A stretch of 62,859 bases of DNA from Ignavibacteriae bacterium HGW-Ignavibacteriae-4 (GTDB lineage Bacteria; Bacteroidota; Ignavibacteria; Kapaibacteriales; UBA2268). The stretch's first letter is position 1. The number at the start of each line of letters is the position of its first letter. Shown piece after piece: positions 34,311 to 43,715 of the stretch. The notes under the pieces were generated by a model. The model did not search any database. It was not told where the DNA came from and worked only from the letters and a program-made list of their open reading frames with translations. A program made the position numbers and the translations under genes. The stretch spans positions 1 to 62,859 of the forward strand of contig PGYR01000026.1 in NCBI GenBank assembly GCA_002839765.1. The letters are read 5' to 3'.

Positions 34311-36497
34311 ATGTCAATAAGAAGCGAAAGTCTGCTGAATATCAACCCCAATAAGCAAGACAAGCGATTTAGTGGAAATGTAAAAGACAAACCAATTTCC
34401 GAGTACTACTCTCGCCTAGTTTTCAACGACGAATCAATCAAAAAATATCTGATGAAAGAAGCCTACGAAGGGCTTAGAGATGCCATAGAAAGTGGACAAA
34501 AGATTGCCGTTAAAACTGCAGATTTCGTTGCAGTAGGTATGCGTAATTGGGCGATAGACCAAGGAGCTACTCACTACACTCATTGGTTCCAACCGCTTAC
34601 TGGTAGAACTGCTGAAAAACACGATTCATTTTTCAAACTAGATAGACACGGTAATCCAATAGAGGCCTTCAGCGGTAAAGAGCTGATAAAACAAGAAACT
34701 GACGGCTCGAGTTTCCCTTCTGGTGGACTTCGCGAAACGCACAGAGCTAGAGGATACACAGTATGGGATCCGAGTTCACCTGCTTTCATCATGGAAGCAA
34801 AACACGGTAAAACTCTCTGTATTCCAGCTATCTTCATCTCATACGAAGGTGACTCGCTCGACCTAAAGACTCCACTACTAAAATCAATTCACGCTGTAGA
34901 GCAAGCAGCCCTAGAAGTAGAAAAATATTTTGACCCTGAAGTAAAGAGAATCGTTCCAAATCTTGGTTGGGAGCAAGAATACTTCGTGGTAGATGAGGCA
35001 CTTTACAATGCTCGTCCTGATTTATTACTTTGTGGTAGAACGCTCTTTGGTAACGCTTCGGCTCGTGGGCAGCAGCTAGATGATCACTATTTTGCTCAGA
35101 TTCCTGAACGTGTAGTGGACTTTATGCACGATTTCGAGAATGACTGTCTTACATTGGGGATACCAATTACGACTAGACATAACGAAGTAGCACCGAATCA
35201 ATTCGAATGTGCACCGAACTTCGAGACTGCCAATATAGCGGCAGACCATAATCAATTGCTAATGTCAATCATTGATTTGGTAGCTAAAAGACACAACTTG
35301 CGTGCTATAATCCACGAAAAACCATTCGCTGGTATAAATGGTTCGGGTAAACATAATAACTGGTCACTTGCTACAACAGCAGGTAAGAACCTACTTGATC
35401 CTGGGTCTAAACCACTAGAGAATCTTAGCTTTTTGACTTTCTTCATCAACGTAATTGCAGCTATAAATAACCACGCTGGATTACTAAGAGCTAGTATATC
35501 GAACGCTGGTAATGATTACAGATTGGGTGCTAACGAAGCTCCTCCGGCTATTATATCTGTTTTCACTGGTGACCATCTTTCTAACGTTCTAAAGTGTTTT
35601 ATGAATGACGAGAAATTAGATGACACTAACATGGGGATGTTAGACCTTAACTTAAAGAAAATAGCAAATATACGTAGAGATGATACTGACAGAAACAGAA
35701 CTTCACCATTCCCCTTCACTGATAATAGATTCGAGTTCCGAGCAGTAGGTAGTAGCGTTAACGTTTCTAACCCTATGACTGTTCTTAATACGATAGTAGC
35801 AGACCAATTGGTCAACTTCAGAACCAGAGTAGAAGATGAAAGAAAGAGCACTTCTGACCTAGAGCAAGCTATCAAAAATGTATTACGCCAAGTGCTAAAA
35901 GAATCAAACGACGTGATTTTCAACGGTAATAATTATTCGCCAGATTGGGTAGTAGATGCAGAGAAACGTGGATTACCGAATATCAAATCAACTCCTGAAG
36001 CCTATGATGAGTATCTATCACAAGCAACAATAGAGCTATTCGAAAGAAACCGTGTTTTCAATAAGAACGAACTACAAGCTAGATACAATGTAGCTATGGA
36101 AGAGTACTGTGCTAAAATAGATATAGAAGCTAGATTAGTAGAAGAAATATCGAAAGCGCATATAATTCCAGCATGCGTAATCCATCAGAATAAATTGATT
36201 AATAACGTTCGTGGATTAGTGAATATTGGTTTATCTGAAGAGTCGGAAGTTCAGAAAGAGCCTATCAGAGAAATCTCACGTAGATTGAAGAACTTACACC
36301 AATACTTGAATGAATTGCGTAGAGTACGATTAGCTGCTGATGCAGAGCATAATCTGAGAGCAAGAGGTGTAGCCTACGCTAATGTAGTTAAGCCACTATT
36401 CGATCTAATAAGAACAGAAGCAGATGCCCTAGAGTTAATAGTTGATGACCGCGATTGGCCATTACCTAAGTACAGAGAGCTACTTTTCTTGCACTAG
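34311..36497 (+). CDS. glnN: Glutamine synthetase, type III
   Basis: This 728-residue enzyme makes glutamine from glutamate, ammonia and ATP. Its length and motifs fit GSIII (GlnN), the long dodecameric class found in Bacteroidota and cyanobacteria, not the ~470-residue GSI. Visible blocks include THYTHWFQPLTGRTAEKHDSF, KQETDGSSFPSGGLRETH, GWEQEYFVVDEALY (metal-binding glutamates), RHNEVAPNQFE, NGSGKHNNWSLAT and NRTSPFPFTDNRFEFRAVGS. The start ATG 34311 is preceded by AAAAAGGTACAAACTG, a plausible ribosome site. Nitrogen-regulated expression is likely from family behaviour only. Confidence 0.97.
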   Translation: MSIRSESLLNINPNKQDKRFSGNVKDKPISEYYSRLVFNDESIKKYLMKEAYEGLRDAIESGQKIAVKTADFVAVGMRNWAIDQGATHYTHWFQPLTGRTAEKHDSFFKLDRHGNPIEAFSGKELIKQETDGSSFPSGGLRETHRARGYTVWDPSSPAFIMEAKHGKTLCIPAIFISYEGDSLDLKTPLLKSIHAVEQAALEVEKYFDPEVKRIVPNLGWEQEYFVVDEALYNARPDLLLCGRTLFGNASARGQQLDDHYFAQIPERVVDFMHDFENDCLTLGIPITTRHNEVAPNQFECAPNFETANIAADHNQLLMSIIDLVAKRHNLRAIIHEKPFAGINGSGKHNNWSLATTAGKNLLDPGSKPLENLSFLTFFINVIAAINNHAGLLRASISNAGNDYRLGANEAPPAIISVFTGDHLSNVLKCFMNDEKLDDTNMGMLDLNLKKIANIRRDDTDRNRTSPFPFTDNRFEFRAVGSSVNVSNPMTVLNTIVADQLVNFRTRVEDERKSTSDLEQAIKNVLRQVLKESNDVIFNGNNYSPDWVVDAEKRGLPNIKSTPEAYDEYLSQATIELFERNRVFNKNELQARYNVAMEEYCAKIDIEARLVEEISKAHIIPACVIHQNKLINNVRGLVNIGLSEESEVQKEPIREISRRLKNLHQYLNELRRVRLAADAEHNLRARGVAYANVVKPLFDLIRTEADALELIVDDRDWPLPKYRELLFLH

Positions 36498-36522
36498 ACT
36501 ATCATCATACTTAAATAACTTC

Positions 36523-36556
36523 AACCCCCACGCCCCTCTCGGCGTGGGGGTTTTTT
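36523..36556 (+). terminator. Intrinsic terminator of glnN
   Basis: AACCCCCACGCC-CCTCTC-GGCGTGGGGGTT is a 12-bp stem followed by TTTT, 26 bp past the glnN stop. Confidence 0.92.
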
Positions 36557-36622
36557 ATACCTCGTAGAGGTATAATATCTGTAGCTATATTATTAAATTA
36601 TAGTAATTAGCCCCTTTTGGGG
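36556..36622 (-). repeat. 67-bp two-hairpin CTACAG element, copy 2
   Basis: Read on the minus strand it is hairpin CCCC-AAAA-GGGG, an AT spacer, GCTACAGATAT (CTACAG at 36584-36579), then the perfect stem TATACCTC-TAC-GAGGTATA. It has the same length and order as 7802-7868, in opposite orientation. It sits directly against the glnN terminator. Confidence 0.7.
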
Positions 36623-36770
36623 TTTTATACTATATCGTACTATGTAGCTTACTCTATTCTTTTCCAAATCATTCCCTAAATATTATAAATTCCTTTCTAT
36701 GTCTAATCAATCTAGCCCCTGTACTTTCGCAAAGTAATTATTTTCATAACATAATAAAAAGGTAATGCGA

Positions 36771-37622
36771 ATGTGGATAGAAGTATTCAAAACAGGAAAG
36801 CACACTGATGCGAATGGCAATAGTGTCGAGTACACGGCCGATGATATATCTCGAATAGCTACTAAATACAACGAATCTGTAGTTACGGACAATAGTAATA
36901 TTGCACCAATAGTCAAAGGTCACCCCAAGACAGACGACCCAGCTTACGGTTGGGTAGAGCGACTAAAAGTCAACGGCGAAAAACTATTAGCGAAGGTCAA
37001 AGACATAGTACCCGAATTCGCCGAAGAAGTTAAAGCAGGGCGATTCAAGAAAGTCTCGATAGCACTTTATCCAGGGAATTTGCTACGTCATATTGGCTTC
37101 CTCGGGGCTATGGCACCAGCAATCAAAGGGCTAGAGCCAGTAGCTTTCGCAGATAAGGGCGAATACATAGAGTTTGCCAATGACTCAACGCCAAAACTAA
37201 CCGAACTTGAGCTAGCACAACAAGAAAACAGACAGCTAAAAGAGAAGCTGAACTCGTTAGAAAATGAGAAGAAAGATGCCGAGTACAATGAGTTTATAGA
37301 TGGACTAATAGATGATAGCAAGATAAGTTCACACCAAGCAAAAACACTCAAAATTATCCTCCAGAAAGCAGCACAATCGAGAGAATACAACGAAGGTGAA
37401 TCACTTACAGATTTGATAAAAGAATTCGCTGGAAGTATAGCTACTACTAATCACTTACTAACTGAATTTGCACAGAACGATATACCTGAGTATGACGGTC
37501 AATTCGAAGGAAAGAACACCGCACCGGAACGTCTGGCACTTCATAACAAAGCGAATAGTATTAGCAGAAATAACCCCAACATACCTTATGAACAAGCACT
37601 TTTGCTTGCATTAGACCAATAA
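36771..37622 (+). CDS. Phage head-maturation protease / scaffold-like protein
   Basis: This protein has 283 residues from ATG 36771. It resembles Mu-type gpI-like phage proteases with a scaffold tail: WIEVFKTGKHTDANGNSVEYT, APIVKGHPKTDDPAYGWVERL, LLAKVKDIVPEFAEEVKAGRFKKVSIALYP and IGFLGAMAPAIKGLEP. A coiled-coil scaffold segment follows (~143-175, ELAQQENRQLKEKLNSLENE). The first in-frame ATG at 36765 is only two bases after AAAAAGG, while 36771 is at normal spacing, so I prefer 36771. It starts a three-gene phage structural unit. The catalytic serine/histidine cannot be assigned securely. Confidence 0.75.
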   Translation: MWIEVFKTGKHTDANGNSVEYTADDISRIATKYNESVVTDNSNIAPIVKGHPKTDDPAYGWVERLKVNGEKLLAKVKDIVPEFAEEVKAGRFKKVSIALYPGNLLRHIGFLGAMAPAIKGLEPVAFADKGEYIEFANDSTPKLTELELAQQENRQLKEKLNSLENEKKDAEYNEFIDGLIDDSKISSHQAKTLKIILQKAAQSREYNEGESLTDLIKEFAGSIATTNHLLTEFAQNDIPEYDGQFEGKNTAPERLALHNKANSISRNNPNIPYEQALLLALDQ

Positions 37623-37640
37623 TAATTAGGAGAAAAAACA

Positions 37641-38582
37641 ATGTCCAAAAGAATAGACGAACTCCGTATGGTTGACCCCATATTGAGTACAATAGCTCAA
37701 GGATATAGCAACTCATCGCTCATATCCGAAGCGCTATTCCCAATAGTTAGCGTTAGCAAAAGCAAGATGAAAATACCAGTTTTCGGTAAAGAAGCATTCT
37801 ACCTAAGAGCTGTAGATAGAGCTATACGAGCTGATAGTAATAGAATACCGCCAACAGAAATATCGCTTATAGATTTCGAAACACAAGAGCGAGATTTGGA
37901 GATGGCACTCGACCATCTGGAGCAAGAGGAAGCGAATAATCTTGAAATGTATATGAGTCAAATCACCAAAACTTTGGCTGATAGTATAGCCCTGACTCGC
38001 GAGAAATCTGCTGCAGATTTGGCTCAAGATTCGGCCCTTTACGCTTCGGGAATGAAGACAGTAATCACAAGTGGAGATGCCTTCGATGACTATACAAACA
38101 CCACCGACCCGATAGAAGTAATCAAAGATGGGTTAGAAGCAGTAAGAGGTAAGATTGGGAAATTCCCTAATACTATGGTGCTAGGTGAGTCGGTATTCAG
38201 AGTGCTAATGAGCCACCCCAAAATACTGGACAAAATCAAGTATTCTTCACTCGGCAAAGCAACGAAAGAAATACTAAAAGAGCTCACAGATGTGCCGAAT
38301 ATAGAAGTTGGACTATCTGTTTACACTGATAATGGAGCGAGCTTCACGGATATATGGCAAGACAATATAGTCTTGGCTTACGTGGACAAGAGCGTAAAAG
38401 GAAGCCGATCAGAGTTCAACCCTAGTTATGGCTATACTTTCCGAAGACAAGGAATGCCCGAAGTGGACACTTACAATGAGAATGGCGGTAAGATAAAAGT
38501 GCTGAGATATACGGACAACTACTCGGTGAATGTAACTGCACAAGATGCCGCTTTTCTAATTTCAAATACTAATCACAACTAA
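37641..38582 (+). CDS. Phage major capsid protein
   Basis: This 313-residue protein has features of phage major head proteins: an N-terminal arm (DPILSTIAQGYSNSSLISEALFPIVSV), an E-loop-like segment (KMKIPVFGKEAFYLRAVDRAIRADSNRIP), a helix rich in EQEEANNLEMYMSQITK, then GKFPNTMVLGESVFRVLMSHPKILDKIKYS and the end YTFRRQGMPEVDTY ... DAAFLISNT. A strong ribosome site (TAGGAGAAAAAAC) precedes ATG. It lies 18 bp after the protease/scaffold gene and 13 bp before the decoration protein. That is normal phage head order. No signature of an encapsulin cargo gene is seen. Confidence 0.85.
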   Translation: MSKRIDELRMVDPILSTIAQGYSNSSLISEALFPIVSVSKSKMKIPVFGKEAFYLRAVDRAIRADSNRIPPTEISLIDFETQERDLEMALDHLEQEEANNLEMYMSQITKTLADSIALTREKSAADLAQDSALYASGMKTVITSGDAFDDYTNTTDPIEVIKDGLEAVRGKIGKFPNTMVLGESVFRVLMSHPKILDKIKYSSLGKATKEILKELTDVPNIEVGLSVYTDNGASFTDIWQDNIVLAYVDKSVKGSRSEFNPSYGYTFRRQGMPEVDTYNENGGKIKVLRYTDNYSVNVTAQDAAFLISNTNHN

Positions 38583-38595
38583 TAAGGAGAAAGAA

Positions 38596-38958
38596 ATGCC
38601 AATCAATAATCTAACATACGACCCCCTACTAACTGTTACAATCAAGGCAGGGGAAGACCTACCAGCCAATAGATTTGTGGATTACACTGGTAATCTATGC
38701 TCTGCCGCCGAAGCCGCATTGGGTGCTACAGAGATAGCTTGGAACAATGGCGACACCGCATCGATAATTGCACAAGGAATAGCAATAGTGGAAACAGCTG
38801 ACGACCTATACGCTGGTGACCCTGTATGCACTGGAACTGGTGGAAAGGCAATCGGACAATCGGGGACGAACCCCGTAGTCGGTAGAGCTCGAGGCATTTT
38901 TTTGTGGGTTATATCTTTGAAAACTTTTATATTGAAATTTATATCTAATAACTATTGA
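38596..38958 (+). pseudogene. DUF2190-like capsid decoration protein, C-terminally truncated
   Basis: This 120-residue frame follows the capsid gene with a strong ribosome site (AAGGAGAAAGAA). Residues 1-~100 (PLLTVTIKAGEDLPANRF, AEAALGATEIAWNNGDTASII, AQGIAIVETADDLYAGDPV, VVGRARG) match the DUF2190 class of phage head-decoration proteins. After GRARG (near 38893) the frame runs into AT-rich DNA coding hydrophobic IFLWVISLKTFILKF, which is not the usual ending. The break is at GAGGCATTTTTTT (38891-38903), which recurs at 41291-41303. I read this as a truncated gene joined to unrelated DNA. Confidence 0.7.
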
Positions 38959-38963
38959 ATAAT

Positions 38964-41234
38964 ATGAAATTATTTCTAAAGATTACTTTTTTCTTTTTGC
39001 TTCCGCTTTTAGCAAATGCTCAATATGAGAAGCTAACCCATTATAATATATTCAATAATGTGTTAGATGTTATGAGTTTAGAAGATGACCATTTTTTATT
39101 ATATGGAAATTTTGGTGGGGTTTTACGAACAACTGATGCTGGTACTACTTGGGATCAGAAGTTTTCAGGAACACATAATCAAATACTAAGTGTACAAAAA
39201 TTAGAAAGAAATCTTTACGGAATAACTAGAAATGGTGAATTTATAGTATCCACAGATAATGGTAGCAAGTGGGAGATTAATAAGATTTCAGATCAGTCTT
39301 TTTCAGATTTTTATATAGATGGAAATAGCTTCTATATTTCTCAATTTACTGATTCCATAATGTACTCAAATGATTTGGGTAAGACTTGGCAATCAAAATT
39401 TGTTGCTTATGATACTTTGAAAACTATTTACTCAAAGGACAATAAAATAATAGTTAATAGAAATTTCAAAGAGCTATTGACTAATGATGGTAATGGATGG
39501 ATTCAATTCAATAATCCAAAATTCAATTTTGGTAAACCAACTGTAAATATAAGAGCAAGGAAAAACAAACTTTATTTTATTTCAAACCAAGATATTGCAA
39601 TATTAAATGAGAATATGGAATGGGATGAGTATTCCATTGGAATATCTGGAATTAGTGAAGTTATAGAAACAGAAAGTTATTTGCTTTGCTTTGTTTACAA
39701 CCAATTTACTAACGAATCAAATGTACTGTACTTCAATAAGTCAAATCAATTAATTGAAAAAACAGAATCACTCACTGACCCACGATTATACAAATTGTCT
39801 AATCGAGTTACTTTTGCTAATATAGATAATGCAGGTAATATAATAGCTACAAGTGTAGGCAAGACTATATTCCAAAAGAAAAAAGGAGATATAAATTGGA
39901 ATACTGTAAATTCATTTATGATTCCTAGTGTTGATGCTCTAAACTGGCTTTATTTCTACGATAAAGATATTTGGCGATTTATGACTTTCGATGGAAATTT
40001 TCTAAAAACTAACAATGGAGGAAATTCATTTTCGCAAGGTGAACATTTCACTGTCGATACTATAGATGAAAGTACTATAAGAAAAGGTAGAATTAAGAAT
40101 GTGAGGTATATTACTCCTGATTCTATTCTCGTTACTCTTACTAATAGTGCAATGAATAGGGCTATTAGTACGAACGGTGGTTCCTCTTTTACAAAATATA
40201 ATCTTAGCTTCGAAGAATTAAGTAGTACAACTTTTATAAGAGATTATGGTGATTTTGAAATATATTATCATAACTATGATCTTTGGGATTATTTCACCGT
40301 ATTTTTTAAGAAAAACGATAATGGTGATATTGATACTTTATTTATGATTCAAGATGTAAATATAGTTGATATTAAGGATTTTCAAGGAAAGTTATTACTT
40401 ACCACAAAAGTTGATTCAGTTGGAAATTTTGATTTCTATTTGACGGATGAAAATCTAGCTAATCCAAAGATAGTATATTCATTAAAATATCAAAATGAAG
40501 ACCCCGAAAATTCCTTTGTGAGTGAAATAATTAAGGTATTTGTAGTGGATGATAAAGATATATATTTATTCGCTACGCGATTATTAAAACCAAGCTTAGA
40601 CAATTATACAAGAGTATATAAGATTACCGATTTTGAGAAAAATCCAGTAATTGTACTGGAAGAAACACCAATATATTTTTACTTATATGATTATAATTTG
40701 GGTGATGATAAGCTTGTAACAATAGGTATTGGTGACTATGAAACACGTGAAATTAAATACTATTATAGTAAAATCTCTATAGAAAATGGTTTTGAGTATG
40801 AATTAATAAGTGAATTAATAGATTTACCATTGCTTTTAGTTCAGCATGCAATTAATGATAATTCAATGTACTTCTATAGTCAAACTGGGCACTTTTGGAA
40901 GCCCATAGAAGAAGATAGAATACCAACTAAAGTTGAAGAAGAGCTAAAACCGCCCCCAATTTGGACTATGTCGCCTTATCCTAACCCAACTACAAATAGC
41001 ACAAGAATACAGTTTTATACCGGTAATATGGCTGATATAAATGCACTAGAGTTTAGTGTAATAAATATATCAACTGGTAAAAGAGTGGAGAATTTGAACT
41101 ATAGTATAGAGTCGAACAATCAATGGAATGGAACTGTAAACCTAGATACAAAGAATATGATAAGCGGTAGCTATTTACTCGAATTCAATTTTGGTAAAAC
41201 TACAAGTACCCAAAAATTGATTATAAATAGATAA
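38964..41234 (+). CDS. Large secreted BNR-like protein, type IX cargo
   Basis: This is a 756-residue protein from ATG 38964 (MKLFLKITFFFLLPLLANA, signal peptide). The TTG at 38955 would add three residues only. The N-terminal half has Asp-box-like motifs (RTTDAGTTWDQ, STDNGSKWE, YSNDLGKTWQS, KTNNGGNSFSQ), pointing to a propeller. The end (MSPYPNPTTNSTRIQFYTG ... SGSYLLEFNFGKTTSTQKLIINR) is a type A sorting domain. The base composition is very AT-rich compared with the phage genes just upstream. The gene and its terminator lie within a 2400-bp segment bounded by 13-bp direct repeats. Confidence 0.8.
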   Translation: MKLFLKITFFFLLPLLANAQYEKLTHYNIFNNVLDVMSLEDDHFLLYGNFGGVLRTTDAGTTWDQKFSGTHNQILSVQKLERNLYGITRNGEFIVSTDNGSKWEINKISDQSFSDFYIDGNSFYISQFTDSIMYSNDLGKTWQSKFVAYDTLKTIYSKDNKIIVNRNFKELLTNDGNGWIQFNNPKFNFGKPTVNIRARKNKLYFISNQDIAILNENMEWDEYSIGISGISEVIETESYLLCFVYNQFTNESNVLYFNKSNQLIEKTESLTDPRLYKLSNRVTFANIDNAGNIIATSVGKTIFQKKKGDINWNTVNSFMIPSVDALNWLYFYDKDIWRFMTFDGNFLKTNNGGNSFSQGEHFTVDTIDESTIRKGRIKNVRYITPDSILVTLTNSAMNRAISTNGGSSFTKYNLSFEELSSTTFIRDYGDFEIYYHNYDLWDYFTVFFKKNDNGDIDTLFMIQDVNIVDIKDFQGKLLLTTKVDSVGNFDFYLTDENLANPKIVYSLKYQNEDPENSFVSEIIKVFVVDDKDIYLFATRLLKPSLDNYTRVYKITDFEKNPVIVLEETPIYFYLYDYNLGDDKLVTIGIGDYETREIKYYYSKISIENGFEYELISELIDLPLLLVQHAINDNSMYFYSQTGHFWKPIEEDRIPTKVEEELKPPPIWTMSPYPNPTTNSTRIQFYTGNMADINALEFSVINISTGKRVENLNYSIESNNQWNGTVNLDTKNMISGSYLLEFNFGKTTSTQKLIINR

Positions 41235-41274
41235 TGAAATTGTCTCCGAGTACTACTCACACATTAATTATTAC

Positions 41275-41303
41275 AATGCCTATTTTCGAAGAGGCATTTT
41301 TTT
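41275..41303 (+). terminator. Intrinsic terminator of the 39-41 kb cargo gene
   Basis: AATGCCT-ATTTTCGAAG-AGGCATT followed by TTTTT is a 7-bp stem with a T run, 40 bp past the stop. Confidence 0.82.
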
Positions 41304-41335
41304 ACACTGAACTGTATTCCAATTATATTAACAAA

Positions 41336-41366
41336 AATAAAAAAGACGTATTTTGCAATACGTCTT
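41336..41366 (-). terminator. Intrinsic terminator of lysS
   Basis: AAGACGTATT-TTGC-AATACGTCTT is a perfect 10-bp stem, T-rich on its minus-strand 3' side, ~33 bp past the lysS stop. Confidence 0.85.
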
Positions 41367-41398
41367 GTAATAATAAATTTGTTGTATATTCAGAATGA

Positions 41399-42904
41399 TT
41401 ATACTGATTTCTCTGGTTTCATCTGAGGGAAGAACAACACATCACGAATAGATTTTTGTTCTGTTAGTAGCATAACCAATCTGTCTATGCCTATCCCCAA
41501 ACCTGCGGCTGGGGGCATACCTACTTCTAGCGATTGCAAGAAATCTTCGTCGAGTATCATAGCTTCGTCGTCTCCGCCGGCTTTCGCTTTGGCTTGCTCT
41601 TCGAATCTAGCTCTTTGGTCACGAGGGTCGTTTAGCTCACTGAATGCATTAGCCATTTCCGAACCGTTTATGAAGAGCTCGAAACGCTCTACTAAACCTT
41701 CTTCTGTTCTATGCTTTTTCGCAAGTGGACTCATCTCTAATGGATAGTCGATTACGAAAGTCGGTTGTATTAATTTTGGTTCTACGAACTCACCAAAAAT
41801 CTCATCTAATACTTTAGATGAAGATGCACCCGGCTCAATTGCTACATTTAGTTCTTTCGCAGCGGCTTTTAGTTCGTCTAGGTTTAGCCCTTTTAGGTTC
41901 TTGCCTGCATGTTGCTCTATCAACCCAAAGAAAGGTAAACGAGGGAATTTGTTAGATAAATCAATTGTTAGATCATCGAATTGGATTTCCATTTTACCAT
42001 TAACTTCATTAGCTATGTGCTTGATAAGCTCTTCGGTCATATCCATCATCCAATTGTAGTCTTTGTAAGCTATGTAGATTTCCATCATAGTAAACTCGGG
42101 ATTGTGACTTCTGTCCATTCCTTCGTTACGGAAGTTCTTGCTAATCTCATACACACCTTCGAACCCACCTACTAGCAAACGCTTTAGGTACAGCTCTAGA
42201 GCTATACGCATATACAAATCTACATCTAGCGTATTGTGATGTGTGATGAAAGGACGAGCCGCAGCACCACCATATAGTGGTTGCAATATAGGAGTTTCAA
42301 CTTCTAACCAGCCTTTATCATCGAAAAAGCGACGCATAGCAGATATAATCTTAGAGCGTTTTATAAATACTGGGCGTACATCGCTATTTACTACTAAGTC
42401 GATGTAGCGTTTTCTGTATCTCATTTCTTTATCAGCAAAAGCATCGTGGACAGTCTTGTTTCCGTCTTCGTCTATTTCCTCTTTAGCTATAGGCAAAGGC
42501 GAAAGCGATTTAGCAAGTAAAGTAGCTTCCTTACCGTAAACTGTAGTTTCTTTCGTTTTTGTTTTGAATACGTGTCCTTTGATACCGATGAAATCACCGA
42601 TGTCTAGTAGGTTTAGAGCTTCGTAAAACTCAGGAATATCATCTTTTTTCACATAGACCTGTATTCTACCTTCCTGATCCATTATATTTAGGAATGATGC
42701 CTTACCCATACGGCGGATACTCATGATACGACCAGCGATTGCAACTTTCTCGAATTGCTCTGGTTTCTCTTCATCAAAATTCTCAGTAATCTGTACAGAA
42801 GAGTGAGTTTTATCGAAAGAATAGGGGTACGGATCTATGCCCATTTGCTCCAAATGAGCTAATTCTTCTTCCCTTCTTAGCTGTTGGTCATTTTTTTTTG
42901 CCAT
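41399..42904 (-). CDS. lysS: Lysyl-tRNA synthetase, class II
   Basis: This 501-residue enzyme charges tRNA-Lys. An N-terminal OB-fold anticodon-binding domain spans ~50-150 ([21 protein letters not shown]). Class II motif 1 lies near 190-210 ([16 protein letters not shown]), motif 2 near 255-275 ([20 protein letters not shown]), and motif 3 near the end ([18 protein letters not shown]). [12 protein letters not shown] is also typical. The gene is divergent from infC. Length is usual for the family. Certainty is high. Confidence 0.97.
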   Translation of the reverse strand: MAKKNDQQLRREEELAHLEQMGIDPYPYSFDKTHSSVQITENFDEEKPEQFEKVAIAGRIMSIRRMGKASFLNIMDQEGRIQVYVKKDDIPEFYEALNLLDIGDFIGIKGHVFKTKTKETTVYGKEATLLAKSLSPLPIAKEEIDEDGNKTVHDAFADKEMRYRKRYIDLVVNSDVRPVFIKRSKIISAMRRFFDDKGWLEVETPILQPLYGGAAARPFITHHNTLDVDLYMRIALELYLKRLLVGGFEGVYEISKNFRNEGMDRSHNPEFTMMEIYIAYKDYNWMMDMTEELIKHIANEVNGKMEIQFDDLTIDLSNKFPRLPFFGLIEQHAGKNLKGLNLDELKAAAKELNVAIEPGASSSKVLDEIFGEFVEPKLIQPTFVIDYPLEMSPLAKKHRTEEGLVERFELFINGSEMANAFSELNDPRDQRARFEEQAKAKAGGDDEAMILDEDFLQSLEVGMPPAAGLGIGIDRLVMLLTEQKSIRDVLFFPQMKPEKSV

Positions 42905-43060
42905 TACTCTAATTTTTTTAGTTTATATACGTGATTATTAATAGATTGCAAAATTAGTAATAATTTTAACTAATTATAGTTAAATTGCTTATTAGTTGAG
43001 TACAATTTTGTAATTTTACAATAACTTAGCGTTAATAATAACAAATCATTTAGGATATCT

Positions 43061-43621
43061 TTGGGTAAAACTAATTTTGGCAACCGTAATATGCCAAGTT
43101 CGAAGAATAAGACACGCATCAATGAAGAGCTGCGAGGCAAGGAATTTAGGGTAATTTCGCCAACTGGCGAGATGCTGGGTGTACTTAGCAAATTGGCTGC
43201 ACTGCGCAAAGCGGAGGAGTTTGGTTTAGATTTGGTGGAAATTTCACCGAATGCTAACCCTCCCGTTTGTAAGATTATTGATTTTGGTAAATATCAATAC
43301 GAGCTAGCGAAGAAAGATAAAATGCAGCGTAAGAACCAACAGCAACAACAACTGAAAGAACTAAGGTTCAAACCCGGTACAGAAAAGCACGATTTTGATT
43401 TCAAAACGAAACATGCTCGTGGATTTTTGGAAGCTGGTAATAAAGTAAAAGCCTCGGTTATGTTCCGTGGACGTGAAATAACACACAAAGAATATGGTAG
43501 AGACCTATTAGAAAGATTCGTCAAAGAACTAGAAGACGTATCCAAAATAGATGTAGATATAAAAATGGAAGGTCGGAACATGATGGTATTACTATCTCCG
43601 ATAAAACCTCAGAAAAAATAA
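43061..43621 (+). CDS. infC: Translation initiation factor IF-3
   Basis: This is IF-3, about 176-186 residues: RINEELRGKEFRVISPTGEMLG (N-domain), ALRKAEEFGLDLVEISPNANPPVCKI (linker) and the C-domain KELRFKPGTEKHDFDFKTKHARGFLEAGNKVK...FRGREITH. It prevents premature 30S-50S joining and checks the start codon. The first possible start is TTG 43061 with AGG six bases upstream; ATG 43091 is in frame. infC genes often use rare starts for autoregulation, so the TTG is plausible, but the exact start is not certain. It heads the infC-rpmI-rplT operon. Confidence 0.95.
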   Translation: MGKTNFGNRNMPSSKNKTRINEELRGKEFRVISPTGEMLGVLSKLAALRKAEEFGLDLVEISPNANPPVCKIIDFGKYQYELAKKDKMQRKNQQQQQLKELRFKPGTEKHDFDFKTKHARGFLEAGNKVKASVMFRGREITHKEYGRDLLERFVKELEDVSKIDVDIKMEGRNMMVLLSPIKPQKK

Positions 43622-43654
43622 TTTGTAAGTTACTAACAAATTTGCTAAATTTGG

Positions 43655-43688
43655 AGTTCCAATATTCAAAATGTTGGGACTTTTTTTT
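43655..43688 (+). terminator. Terminator-like hairpin between infC and rpmI
   Basis: AGTTCCAATATT-CAAA-ATGTTGGGACT, followed by T8, is a good intrinsic terminator 34 bp past infC. It lies inside the operon and could attenuate rpmI-rplT relative to infC. The small gap before rpmI argues that partial read-through or another promoter supplies the ribosomal genes. Confidence 0.7.
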
Positions 43689-43715
43689 GTAATTAAAATA
43701 CAATAGAGCAACACA

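Noticed and set aside
36707-36916. Minus-strand 69-codon frame over the start of the phage protease gene
   Set aside because: It overlaps a better-supported gene with a ribosome site and has no domain.
36556-41303. A complete prophage
   Set aside because: Only three head genes are present; no integrase, terminase, portal, tail or lysis gene was found in the window.
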